From a virus, in IMG/VR virus record IMGVR_UViG_3300047319_000870, positions 1-35,718 of that record: a stretch of 35,718 bases of DNA, one strand, 5' to 3'. Below are positions 8,712 to 15,724 of the stretch, one piece after another; position 1 is the stretch's first letter, and every line of letters starts with the position of its first letter. A model generated the notes under the pieces. It was not told the origin of the DNA. It did no database searches and saw nothing but the letters and a program-made list of their open reading frames with translations. The translations under genes and the position numbers were made by a program.

Positions 8712-8846
8712 TTACTTACCCTTCGGCTCACCCTTCACGCCCATCTTGCGGTCCATGCGCTGGTCAGCCTTCGAGCCTGGCTTGATGCCCATGCGCTTGT
8801 CCATCGCGGTGTCCTTCTTGACCGACGTTCGAGTGACCTTCGCCAT
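8712..8846 (-). CDS. Small Lys/Met-rich basic protein (44 aa)
   Basis: Short gene with a near-ideal ribosome site: AGGAGG, 7 bases before the ATG at 8846. The product is strongly basic, with two related segments, MDKRMGIKPGSKAD and MDRKMGVKGEPKGK, that look like an internal duplication. It ends TAA and the next gene starts GTG directly after. The preceding stop overlaps its ATG (TGATG). The strong ribosome site, coupling on both sides and regular composition support a real gene. A nucleic-acid-binding or head-packaged basic peptide is possible; nothing in the sequence proves it. Confidence 0.68.
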   Translation of the reverse strand: MAKVTRTSVKKDTAMDKRMGIKPGSKADQRMDRKMGVKGEPKGK

Positions 8847-8947
8847 CACTGACCTCCTCGCTGCCCCCACCAGTAGAGGAACACGCAGAACGGCACGACG
8901 ATCACACTGAACGGGACGACCATCAACATCAACTCACGTTTGGTCAC
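8846..8947 (-). CDS. Tiny single-span membrane protein (33 aa)
   Basis: Begins GTG at 8947, six bases after the portal stop, with GGAGGG upstream formed by the end of the portal gene. It has a short basic start (TKREL), one hydrophobic span at about residues 7-27 (VIVVPFCVFLYWW) and a GQRGGQ tail. Its stop shares a base with the ATG of the 44-residue gene, and its last codons carry that gene's AGGAGG site. It may therefore serve partly as a coupling leader. Function unknown; small late membrane proteins are often lysis-related, but that is only an inference. Confidence 0.6.
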   Translation of the reverse strand: MTKRELMLMVVPFSVIVVPFCVFLYWWGQRGGQ

Positions 8948-8950
8948 GAC

Positions 8951-10975
8951 TTACCCTCCGCCCGGCGCCGCTGCGCCCTGCGGACCATAGGCTACGCCGC
9001 CCGGCGGCATGGTCCCGCCTGGCTGCTGCGCTCCACCAACCACCTGCGGATAGCCGGGCGGGCCGACGCCAGCACCGTTGGGTGCCGCAGCTAAAGCCGC
9101 TAAGTCTGGAACCCCGCCCGCACCGGGTCCGCCACCCTCGAACACGCCAGGTTGGGGCGTGCCCGACGGTAACGCTGGATTGTTTGCAGGCAGGTTGCCA
9201 GCGAGCGCTCGCTGTTCCATCTCCTGCGCTTTTTGCAGCATGTCGCCGCGGCCGGCTTCCATGAACACTTCCGCGTCCAGCCATTTCTGGTATTCGGGAC
9301 TGGCACGGATGCGGTCCCTGGCGATGCTGCGTCGGATCTCGTCGGGGTTGTCGCCCAGGTAGGTGACCGCTTCATCCTTGCCATAGGTGCCGGCTGCCAA
9401 CCGCTCGTGCGCGTACCGAGCCATGATCATCTCGTCGGTCGGAAGCTGGGCCTGGACTTCCCACTTGATGCGCATAGGACGCTCGAGGTCGGACGGGCCG
9501 AAGCCGATGAACTCCGCGACCGCTGTGCCACTGCCGACATCGACCCCACCTGAGAAAACCCAGACCTTTTCTTTGGCGCGGTCGCGGATGAGGGTCCACA
9601 GCTTTTCGGTCTGCCCTTTGAGCAGGCTCTCGATGCCGTGCCTGATGGGACCGACGCGCGTGCGGGAGTAGGACAGCACCTGGCTGATGGCGAAGCCGGC
9701 GCCCTCCATGCCACTCAGCGTGGTCACTCTGGGCGACTCCAGGTCGCGAATGGCGCCGTCTATGAGCGCCATGTGCTTTTCCAGCGTGGCCGCGTCGGGG
9801 TACTGGATGCGCTGCAGTTGCCGACCCGGCGGCAGGTTCAGGATCTCACCAGGGTGGACCGTGGGGTCCGTCTCTTTGGGCTTACCGTCGTCGCCGATGA
9901 TGGCCGAGGCCGGCGTATCGCCATACGTGACCAGGGGAGAGAGCAGGTCCCTGGCGACGTATTGCGCGTGCATGGCACGCAGGTATTGACGGTACTGGAC
10001 CAGCCAGAGCTTGGTGCGGCCGATGCCCCAGCCGACTTTTCGGTTGCGCCACCAGTTCATGGTCAGCCCTGGCGCGTAGTCGTAGGGGACCCCGAACGGG
10101 TATTTATGTTTGAACTGCTTGACGATGTACCCGGTGGGGTCGCCCTTCATGTTCTGGCCGCAGATCGCGTATGACACGAAGGTCTCATCCCAGTGCTCGA
10201 GGAAGGTGACGGTCGCGAGCATGTTGCGACTGGCTTCGATGACGTTTTGCGACTGGCCCAGTTCCTCAGGAACGATGTTCCCCTGCGAGTCGTAGCCGAG
10301 ACGGTAGCGCCGGAACGCTGAGCGCATCGGCATCTGGGAAACTTCCAGGACCTCGGTGAGCTTGCCGCCCGAGCGCTGCGGGTACACAGACCTCGGGTCG
10401 ACGTAGCTCCAGACGAACGGTGGACCCGCGCGCTTCTTGGCTTCTTCGGTCTGCTTGTCGTAGGCGGTGTAGTCCGCGGTGCTCGACGACGGGTCCTTGC
10501 TGGGGTCCTTGAGCCCGTAGCGTTCGGACCACAGGTCGCTGGCCCACATGATCTTCGCCCAGCCGCCGCCATCGTTCAGCGTGGCGTCGGTGACCTGAGT
10601 CATGGTGTCCGAGCCCGGCTCGCGCGTCCCGCATTCCCATAGCGTTTCCTCAGTGAAGTGCTCCAATTTGCTGGCTACCGTCTGCGCGGTGTCGCCCTCG
10701 CCGCCGACGATGGAAAGCTTTGGACGTTCGAGCGTCAGGATGGCGGTCTGTTGAAACGCCTCTTCGGTGATGTCCGGATCCCGCGGGTCAACGTGGACCA
10801 GGATGTAGTCCTTGTCGGCCTCCGACAGCGCTGGCTTTCGCATCTCGCGCTGCTCGCGAACCAGGTCGATGTCGGAATCCTGCTGCAGGTACAGGTCGCC
10901 GAGCTCGGTCTGCAGCGAGGTCAGGTACTCAGAATCGGGTGCCTTGAGTTCCTTCTTTGATCGGTCAATCGGCAT
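8951..10975 (-). CDS. Portal protein (podovirus type)
   Basis: 674 residues, close to the size of P22-type portals (about 725). The dodecameric portal forms the DNA channel at one capsid vertex, docks the terminase and carries the short tail. Supporting features are the acidic/aromatic N-terminal region (DSEYLTSLQTELGDLYL), the SYVDPRSVYP segment seen in this portal group, a long central alpha/beta body, and the helical segment around GAGFAISQVLSYSRTRV followed by IRHGIESLL. The last 80 residues are a Gly/Pro/Ala-rich tail. The ATG at 10975 overlaps the upstream 63-residue gene by 11 bases. The family is assigned from overall pattern and length, with TerL just upstream; adjacent capsid and scaffold genes were not found, which is unusual. 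Confidence 0.88.
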   Translation of the reverse strand: MPIDRSKKELKAPDSEYLTSLQTELGDLYLQQDSDIDLVREQREMRKPALSEADKDYILVHVDPRDPDITEEAFQQTAILTLERPKLSIVGGEGDTAQTVASKLEHFTEETLWECGTREPGSDTMTQVTDATLNDGGGWAKIMWASDLWSERYGLKDPSKDPSSSTADYTAYDKQTEEAKKRAGPPFVWSYVDPRSVYPQRSGGKLTEVLEVSQMPMRSAFRRYRLGYDSQGNIVPEELGQSQNVIEASRNMLATVTFLEHWDETFVSYAICGQNMKGDPTGYIVKQFKHKYPFGVPYDYAPGLTMNWWRNRKVGWGIGRTKLWLVQYRQYLRAMHAQYVARDLLSPLVTYGDTPASAIIGDDGKPKETDPTVHPGEILNLPPGRQLQRIQYPDAATLEKHMALIDGAIRDLESPRVTTLSGMEGAGFAISQVLSYSRTRVGPIRHGIESLLKGQTEKLWTLIRDRAKEKVWVFSGGVDVGSGTAVAEFIGFGPSDLERPMRIKWEVQAQLPTDEMIMARYAHERLAAGTYGKDEAVTYLGDNPDEIRRSIARDRIRASPEYQKWLDAEVFMEAGRGDMLQKAQEMEQRALAGNLPANNPALPSGTPQPGVFEGGGPGAGGVPDLAALAAAPNGAGVGPPGYPQVVGGAQQPGGTMPPGGVAYGPQGAAAPGGG

Positions 10976-11156
10976 CGACCGGCCCGCTCAGACAGTCGTG
11001 GCCGCGGTACGCCACCAGCTCGTCATGGGTGCGGCAGAGCAGTCGTTCGCACAGCGGGCAGTACGTCTCTGCCTCGGCCGTGCACTCTTGCTGCTCGCAC
11101 ACGCTGCCCGCGAGTGTAACGCTATCCGTGAAACATGGCGTTTCACGAGCCGGCAT
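10965..11156 (-). CDS. Small zinc-binding (B-box-like) protein (63 aa)
   Basis: A cysteine-rich protein with the order C-x4-C, then CPLCERLLCRTHDE, then another Cys near residue 55. This resembles treble-clef or B-box-like zinc sites. The ATG at 11156 lies one base after the stop of the PrimPol-like gene, and its end overlaps the portal start. No known family can be named. Co-transcription with PrimPol and portal is likely from the spacing. Confidence 0.68.
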   Translation of the reverse strand: MPARETPCFTDSVTLAGSVCEQQECTAEAETYCPLCERLLCRTHDELVAYRGHDCLSGPVDAD

Positions 11157-11157
11157 C

Positions 11158-11790
11158 TCAACTACCCTGCTGCACGTATCGCTGCCAGACCGTGTACAGA
11201 GAACGAGACGGTCTCAGCACGGTTGGCGTTCGGTCGAGATGGTGGCCCGTCACCGTGAGAAAGCGTCGCTGGGTGTACATCTCGACCCAGTCTCTTCTCC
11301 GTCTCCCCTCCGGCAGCGTCCCTCTGAGAAAGATGCGATAGCCGTCGCTGCTCGGGGATAGTTCGGTATAGCTGTCGAGCTGGTCGATGATCCACGCCGC
11401 GTCGCGTTTGTGCTCGGCGACGTGGTCCAGGTCGACACCGACGATGCCCCAGCGGATGTCGAGCGCGAAGCTCACGCCATCGTACGGACGACCGCCAGTA
11501 GTCGGCGCGTGCTGCGAGCGGTACGCCTCCAGGCAGATATCGAACGGGAGCCAGGTACTGCTGTCGCTGGGCTCGGCTCGGTCGCCTGTAACGGGGTTGT
11601 ACGGTGGCTTGCTCCATCGGTCGTTGTCGTACTGATAGCGCCAGCAGGCCCAGGCGTCATGGTGGCGCAACTCGAGCGGGATCTGCTGCGACTGGACCTT
11701 CAGCGCACCATCGGAGGGTGGTGCCTTCTGCGGCGCGCGCGTGCTGTCGACCTGAGCCTGCAGCCACCGCGGGAGTGTTGGCCTGGTCAT
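11158..11790 (-). CDS. Stand-alone PrimPol-like (archaeo-eukaryotic primase) domain protein
   Basis: 210 residues matching the N-terminal domain found in many phage and plasmid primase-polymerases of the NrS-1 type. Residues 40-70 hold HDAWACWRYQ and KPPYNPVTGD. The two catalytic acids lie in VGVDLDH (Asp 120 and 122). SPSSDGYRIFLRG (145-157) corresponds to the family's SGxGxH-like motif, followed by the VEMYTQRRFLTVTGHH segment (169-184). The usual helicase half is absent, so this is a separate primase/polymerase subunit. The expected His is Tyr or Arg in SDGYRIF, which may affect activity. The ribosome site GAGGAA is formed by the end of the adjacent pentamer array. It probably makes primers for phage DNA or acts in repair; its place in the packaging region is odd. 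Confidence 0.8.
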   Translation of the reverse strand: MTRPTLPRWLQAQVDSTRAPQKAPPSDGALKVQSQQIPLELRHHDAWACWRYQYDNDRWSKPPYNPVTGDRAEPSDSSTWLPFDICLEAYRSQHAPTTGGRPYDGVSFALDIRWGIVGVDLDHVAEHKRDAAWIIDQLDSYTELSPSSDGYRIFLRGTLPEGRRRRDWVEMYTQRRFLTVTGHHLDRTPTVLRPSRSLYTVWQRYVQQGS

Positions 11791-11795
11791 GGAGT

Positions 11796-11998
11796 TCCTC
11801 GCCTAGCCAGTCCCCGCCCCGCCAGACCATGCCCAGCCGAACCGCGCATCGCCCCGCCGTACCGTACCCAGCCTAGCCTTGTCATGCCCGTCCACACCTG
11901 ACCTGGCCTAGCCTAGCCGCGCCAGACCTTGACTTGCCGCGCCTCACACCGCATGGCCAGACCTTGCCACACCTAACCTCGCACCGCCTCGACCTGTC
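11796..11998 (-). repeat. Degenerate pentanucleotide array 1 (about 40 units, minus-strand GGYNN)
   Basis: On the plus strand almost every fifth base triplet is gcc or acc, separated by two variable bases (ta gcc, ag acc, tt gcc), in unbroken 5-bp phase across about 200 bp. On the minus strand this reads GG(C/T)NN repeated about 40 times. It fills the whole gap between the stop of the winged-helix gene and the ribosome site of the PrimPol-like gene, whose GAGGA comes from the last unit. No ORF of coding character is present. Function unknown. Confidence 0.9.
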
Positions 11999-11999
11999 T

Positions 12000-12467
12000 C
12001 TACAGCTTCCCGTCGGCGCGGAGCACGGACTCGATGCGTTGAATCCGTTGCTCGTGCGCCATCGTGATACTGGCTAGCGCCATGTTGATCCGGTTTTGCC
12101 GATCGAAGAACTCAAGTTCCGCTGGCTGCAGGTTGGCCAGATCAGTCGATCTGGCCACTTCAAGCATCCGTGTCATTTGTCGGCGTGCTCGGTGCTTGTG
12201 ATCATCGGCCACGTGAATATGCTCGTTGGCGTCGATCACGCGATAGCCAATCTTCGGAACCGCGACCAACCAACGGAGGCGTAGGTTTCCCAACTCACGC
12301 CTAGCCCGGTAGATCGGACTGCGGTGTAACTCGAACCGGCGACCCAGCACCGTCGTCAACTCTTCGTACGTTACGACCCTCCCATAGTCCGCATCATCGA
12401 GCAATTCGTCATAAATCTTGCGCCACTCCGGTTTATCGTCGAGCGGCTGGAACGCTTTGGCCACGTC
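12000..12467 (-). CDS. Winged-helix-like phage protein (155 aa)
   Basis: The chosen start, ATG 12467 (MDVAKAF), has GGGAG just upstream; ATG 12476 is an alternative and a longer frame to 12554 would overlap the previous gene further. Residues about 15-85 have a winged-helix look (WRKIYDELLDDADYGRVVTYEELTTV in pieces, then SPIYRARREL and a VPKIGYRV hairpin). Residues 90-155 are helical and charged. It resembles unnamed conserved phage proteins that pair a start-domain helix-turn-helix with a C-terminal helix. It overlaps the preceding gene by 35 bases, and the two are enclosed by pentamer arrays on both sides. DNA binding is plausible; target and role are unknown. Confidence 0.72.
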   Translation of the reverse strand, partial: DVAKAFQPLDDKPEWRKIYDELLDDADYGRVVTYEELTTVLGRRFELHRSPIYRARRELGNLRLRWLVAVPKIGYRVIDANEHIHVADDHKHRARRQMTRMLEVARSTDLANLQPAELEFFDRQNRINMALASITMAHEQRIQRIESVLRADGKL

Positions 12468-13071
12468 CATTGCTCCCATGCAAGACTTCTGCACGTGTCG
12501 CGTTGGCAACGACCACCGCGGCGAAGCGTCCATACCCAATCGCGCGCGCATCACCCAATCCGATACGTCCCGCGCGCTCCGCGACGTTGGTCAACTCGTC
12601 GAGATTCCAGATCGCTTCGTCCATCTCAGCATCGAACTCGAGTCGCCAGCGTCGGAAAATCGGACGCATTCGCATGACCCGCTGTCGCATCACCACCACT
12701 GGCAGGCGCGACCGGAACTCAGGACGCGCATAGAGCTCGTCGAGTGCCCGCGGCCCGTCGTACTCCAGCGGAATGCGATCGGTCCCAATAGCGATGCCCT
12801 GGCGTACTGCTTTGCCCTTCTTGATGGCGGTGCCGGCGTCCACGAGGCATCGGATGACGCTCGCGGCAGGCATATAGATACCGATGTCCTGGGCGTGGTA
12901 GAGACCACCGAACCACTCGAGGCGGTCGCGCTCGGCCTCGTCCGCCTCCGTTTTCTTTCGTTTCGCGTTGATGACCGCGATCTCGCGGGAAATGTCGTCG
13001 GTTTTGTCGATGAGTCGTGGATTGTGCTGAAGTAAGCCGGTTGTGCCGTCAAAGGCAAAAGCTAATTGCAC
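12433..13071 (-). CDS. Conserved phage protein of unknown function (212 aa, LxxHN / IGxGDxRxxGYGRF type)
   Basis: The start is GTG at 13071, chosen because GGAAAGGAGAG lies 8 bases upstream. The longer open frame to 13287 only reads through the pentamer array. I recall a recurrent phage family with TTGLLQHN near residue 12, a KRKKTEAD charged stretch, YMPAASVIRCLVDAG, and a C-terminal RIGLGDARAIGYGRF motif. Residues 60-170 alternate strands and helices, including RVMRMRPIFRRW. The family has no established biochemical role known to me. The GLGDxRxxGYGRF turn is reminiscent of glycine-rich loops in RAMP-like RNA-binding proteins, but that is a weak visual likeness. Overlap with the winged-helix gene suggests the two act together. 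Confidence 0.75.
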   Translation of the reverse strand: MQLAFAFDGTTGLLQHNPRLIDKTDDISREIAVINAKRKKTEADEAERDRLEWFGGLYHAQDIGIYMPAASVIRCLVDAGTAIKKGKAVRQGIAIGTDRIPLEYDGPRALDELYARPEFRSRLPVVVMRQRVMRMRPIFRRWRLEFDAEMDEAIWNLDELTNVAERAGRIGLGDARAIGYGRFAAVVVANATRAEVLHGSNGRGQSVPAARR

Positions 13072-13105
13072 AGTTCTGACTCTCCTTTCCCAAAGTGTTG
13101 TGATC

Positions 13106-13363
13106 TCCTCGCCTTGCCGAGACTTGCCCAACCAGACCGCGCCGGGCCGTACCGAACCCCGCCACGCCATACATCGCCCGACCATGCCCTGCCCCGCCGG
13201 GCCGAACCAGACCAAGGCCCGCCCCGCCATGTCCGCCCCAACCATGCAGAGCCGCGCCATGCCCCGCCGAACCGGGCCAAACCACACCTGACCGCACCTC
13301 GCCTAGCCCCACCGAACCGTGCCCGAGCTAACCCGGCCTAGCCTGACCCAGCCTTGGCGTGTC
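13106..13363 (-). repeat. Degenerate pentanucleotide array 2 (about 51 units, minus-strand GGYNN)
   Basis: Same pattern as the array at 11796-11998: gcc or acc every 5 bp with two variable bases between, unbroken over about 258 bp. It begins at the TerL stop and ends (minus strand) in GGCGAGGA, the same terminal motif as array 1, shortly before the ribosome site of the GTG-started 212-residue gene. Several accidental ORFs on both strands cross it and read as periodic Gly/Arg/Ala or Pro/Arg peptides; none has coding character. Confidence 0.9.
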
Positions 13364-14639
13364 ATCGTCGTCCTCCTGCCGCCGCGAACCCGTACCGCGA
13401 CCGCGCCGGCACCGGGGACTGTTCGCGTTCAGCACCCAGATAGGCCAACCCAAGGGCGATTACACAATCGTCATGCTGTCCGAACGGAGCTGAATATCTG
13501 ATCATCCCGCTTGGCAGGACGCTTGCTTCATAGCCGAGCAGCTCCGCTTGCTGGACGGCGTGGTCCAGCAGCGTGAGCGCGCCCTGTTCGATCGCCAGCC
13601 CGAGCGCCTGCACCAGCGCAGCCTTACTGGCATTGGTCGCTTCCCAGGCCCACACCGGCAGCGCCGCGCGTGCTCGGCCGAGCAGTCTGGCATACCCGGT
13701 CTGGAGACGTTCGGTGAGCGGGCCGCCCATGCTGTTGTGCTCCGCGACCACCAGGACCGGGTGGTACAGCTCGCACCACTTGTGCAACCGCTCAGTCTGC
13801 AGTTCGTAGTCGATCTCTGAGAACCTGTCCAGCGCGACCTGCTCCATCAGCGTCGCGTCGATCACACAGATAGCCGTGAAGTCGTTGGTCCTGCCCCAGT
13901 CCACTCCGATCACGTACTGGTGCCCGCGCTGGGGACCGCGCTGCTCGAGCCGTGACACCGCATCGACACCCCTGAACACCCCACCACCTTCGATCTGTAA
14001 GAACTCCGCACGGTACTCCTGGGCCCATGCTCGTTCGGGTAGTTCTGCCTTGGCCGCGGCCAGCTCGTCCGCGTCGATGAACGGATTCACCGCGGTCGGC
14101 ATCTGCCACGACGCCCAGTCGGACTGGAGTGGATCTTGCCCTTGCTGGTACAGGATGTGAAAATCGTTCAGCCCGCGCGGAGTGGACATGAACCATGCAC
14201 CACCAGATAAATCCGTGAGCGTTGGACGGAGTGCGAGCTGCCATATCTCCAGCAGGTCGCGCACCATCGCGGCTTCGTCCACCACGATGAGCCCGTACTT
14301 GCGTCCGCGAGCAGGGTTCGGGTCGTCGAGACTCCAGCACTCCAGCACGCCGCCACCCATCATCTCGACGCGGTGATCCTGCTCCGACTTCTGGACGGTT
14401 ACCACTTGAAGGACGTTGCGCACTTCCCTCCAGAATTCCGCCAGGAGCTTGTACGTCGGCGCAAAATAGCCGACTGGCTGACGCTTTTCCAGCGCGCGCA
14501 TGACCAGAACGTGCTGTGCCAGGGTGCTCTTGCCGGCTCTGCGGCCGAGTGCGACCACGTTGTAGCGTCTCGCCTCCTGCAGCAACTTCTGCTGAGTGGG
14601 ATGCGGTCTAGGAAGTTGAATCCGCGGCATGCACTCCAT
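13362..14639 (-). CDS. terL: Terminase large subunit
   Basis: 425 residues. TerL packages DNA into the prohead with an N-terminal ATPase and a C-terminal RNase H-like nuclease. Walker A is GRRAGKST (32-39), Walker B is LIVVDEAA (117-124), followed by the coupling segment STPRGLND (152-159). The nuclease domain starts at VIGVDWGRTNDF, with a catalytic Asp near 247; a second acidic site is in LVVAEHNSMGG, and a third acid is expected near QHDDCVIAL. ATG 14639 gives the longest form; ATG 14630 (MPRIQLP) has a ribosome site at a more normal distance and may be the true start. The start overlaps the 94-residue gene, consistent with coupling to it and TerS. The array at 13106 begins at its stop codon. 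Confidence 0.95.
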   Translation of the reverse strand: MECMPRIQLPRPHPTQQKLLQEARRYNVVALGRRAGKSTLAQHVLVMRALEKRQPVGYFAPTYKLLAEFWREVRNVLQVVTVQKSEQDHRVEMMGGGVLECWSLDDPNPARGRKYGLIVVDEAAMVRDLLEIWQLALRPTLTDLSGGAWFMSTPRGLNDFHILYQQGQDPLQSDWASWQMPTAVNPFIDADELAAAKAELPERAWAQEYRAEFLQIEGGGVFRGVDAVSRLEQRGPQRGHQYVIGVDWGRTNDFTAICVIDATLMEQVALDRFSEIDYELQTERLHKWCELYHPVLVVAEHNSMGGPLTERLQTGYARLLGRARAALPVWAWEATNASKAALVQALGLAIEQGALTLLDHAVQQAELLGYEASVLPSGMIRYSAPFGQHDDCVIALGLAYLGAEREQSPVPARSRYGFAAAGGRR

Positions 14640-14892
14640 TCTCCAAGCGCTGGAGTTCTGCCTGCAGACGCCTGAATTCCTCGAGCGCCTTGTTCCCTGC
14701 CTGGCTCAATGGTTCGCCAGCACTTGCGTACACCGTGACACGCACATCGTGTGCATTTCCCCCACGGAAGGATGGCTCAATTGCCACCATCGACTCCGCA
14801 CCCGGCCATCTCGTCAATCGCTTCACCACGTCCGTAAGCGCACGGATCTCCGTAGTCAACTCAGTAAATAATGCGCGTTCAGCAGGCGTCAT
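14608..14892 (-). CDS. Small protein between TerS and TerL (94 aa)
   Basis: The ATG at 14892 has GGGAGAA close upstream and overlaps the TerS-like stop; its own end overlaps TerL. Residues 1-25 are a charged helix (ERALFTELTTEIRALTDVV). A beta-like middle (HDVRVTVYASAG) is followed by a C-terminal helix rich in Glu/Arg/Leu (LEEFRRLQAELQRLE) that could form a coiled coil. Not recognised. The position suggests a packaging accessory protein. Confidence 0.75.
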   Translation of the reverse strand: MTPAERALFTELTTEIRALTDVVKRLTRWPGAESMVAIEPSFRGGNAHDVRVTVYASAGEPLSQAGNKALEEFRRLQAELQRLENGVHAADSTS

Positions 14893-15256
14893 TGCTTCTC
14901 CCGTTCGATTGCGGTGGCGACTCCAGCGCGTGTCGGATTTGCGATGGTGATACGCGGTCCACCATTTCGATTTCGATGACCACTCGGCCGTCCTGCTGGA
15001 CCTTCTCGGTGGCTTTGTAGCCGGCGCGATCCAGGATGTCTCGTGCCGCGGCGAGTGCGAGCGCTGGATTATCGTCGTCGGCGATGGTGCGCTGAATGCG
15101 TTTCAGTGACGGATCGACCAGCGCGCGGATGCGTTCCTCGGCTGACTGGCGCACCTGCGGAGCCCGTCCTCCATGCACCACGCACACGTGGCCGCCGCGA
15201 ATAGACGGAGCTCGACAGGGCTCGCCGTTGGTGCGGTGCGCGGTGCAAATCGTCAT
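14879..15256 (-). CDS. terS: Probable terminase small subunit
   Basis: 125 residues. The N-terminus has a zinc-like pattern, Cys4, Cys14, Cys25 and His28, followed by HGGRAPQVRQSAEERI. This arrangement is common in small terminase subunits of phages of high-GC bacteria. A helical middle (VDPSLKRIQRTI, LALAAARDILDRAGY) resembles the DNA-recognition/oligomerisation core of that group, and the tail VVIEIEMVD matches the beta-rich end. It lies two genes upstream of TerL and starts within an ATGA overlap with the previous gene. TerS recognises the packaging site in phage DNA. The assignment rests on motif and context; no helix-turn-helix is obvious. Confidence 0.75.
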   Translation of the reverse strand: MTICTAHRTNGEPCRAPSIRGGHVCVVHGGRAPQVRQSAEERIRALVDPSLKRIQRTIADDDNPALALAAARDILDRAGYKATEKVQQDGRVVIEIEMVDRVSPSQIRHALESPPQSNGRSNDAC

Positions 15257-15474
15257 AGGTCCGACGAGCTGATAGGTGCCGGTCGTCTGCGCCGGCGCTG
15301 CACCGCGACCGGCTCAGCAAGCAGTATGTGGTCCAGTGTGGTCTGCGAGATGACGCTCAGGTCGATCACCTGGCGTACGCCGCTGGTCATGCTGATGGCC
15401 CGAAAGACCGACTCCCGAGTGGTCTGATGCTCGGCCAGATCGGGCTCGAGCTCGACCAGCAGAAATCTCGACAT
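15253..15474 (-). CDS. Hypothetical protein (73 aa)
   Basis: Starts one base after the preceding stop and overlaps the TerS-like start by four bases (ATGA). The first 30 residues look like a small alpha/beta unit (SRFLLVELEPD, TRESVFRAISMT), and the C-terminus has a basic RRRRRP stretch that might contact nucleic acid or packaging proteins. No family is recognised. Confidence 0.65.
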   Translation of the reverse strand: MSRFLLVELEPDLAEHQTTRESVFRAISMTSGVRQVIDLSVISQTTLDHILLAEPVAVQRRRRRPAPISSSDL

Positions 15475-15475
15475 G

Positions 15476-15682
15476 TCAGCCTTTCAGCGCCCGATGCGGG
15501 ACATCCGTTTCATCTCGCAACTCGGCCGTGACCGGCTCAGGGAGCTGTTCGATGATAAATTTGATCTGATGGCCGTAGTGCTCGGCCATCAGATCGTTTA
15601 CCCGCTGACCAGCCAGGACGTATGTGTCCAGCCCGCTGGTATCGCGAGCAACCCGGGCGTGGATCTCGATGCGTTCGGTCAT
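15476..15682 (-). CDS. Hypothetical protein (68 aa)
   Basis: The preferred start is ATG 15682 (MTERIEIHARV). A GTG at 15721, four bases after the helicase stop, would add 13 Arg-rich residues. The protein appears alpha/beta, with a strand (RIEIHARVAR) and a helix (QRVNDLMAEHYGHQIKFIIEQL). Not recognised. It sits between the replication helicase and the terminase genes. Confidence 0.62.
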   Translation of the reverse strand: MTERIEIHARVARDTSGLDTYVLAGQRVNDLMAEHYGHQIKFIIEQLPEPVTAELRDETDVPHRALKG

Positions 15683-15724
15683 GACTCGGACAGCACGTAG
15701 GTCACACCGCCTCTCCCTCACGAC

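Noticed and set aside
13072-13287. N-terminal extension of the 212-residue protein through the pentamer array
   Set aside because: The extension is a 5-codon-periodic Gly/Arg/Met/Trp sequence created by the 5-bp repeat, and a strong ribosome site marks GTG 13071 instead.
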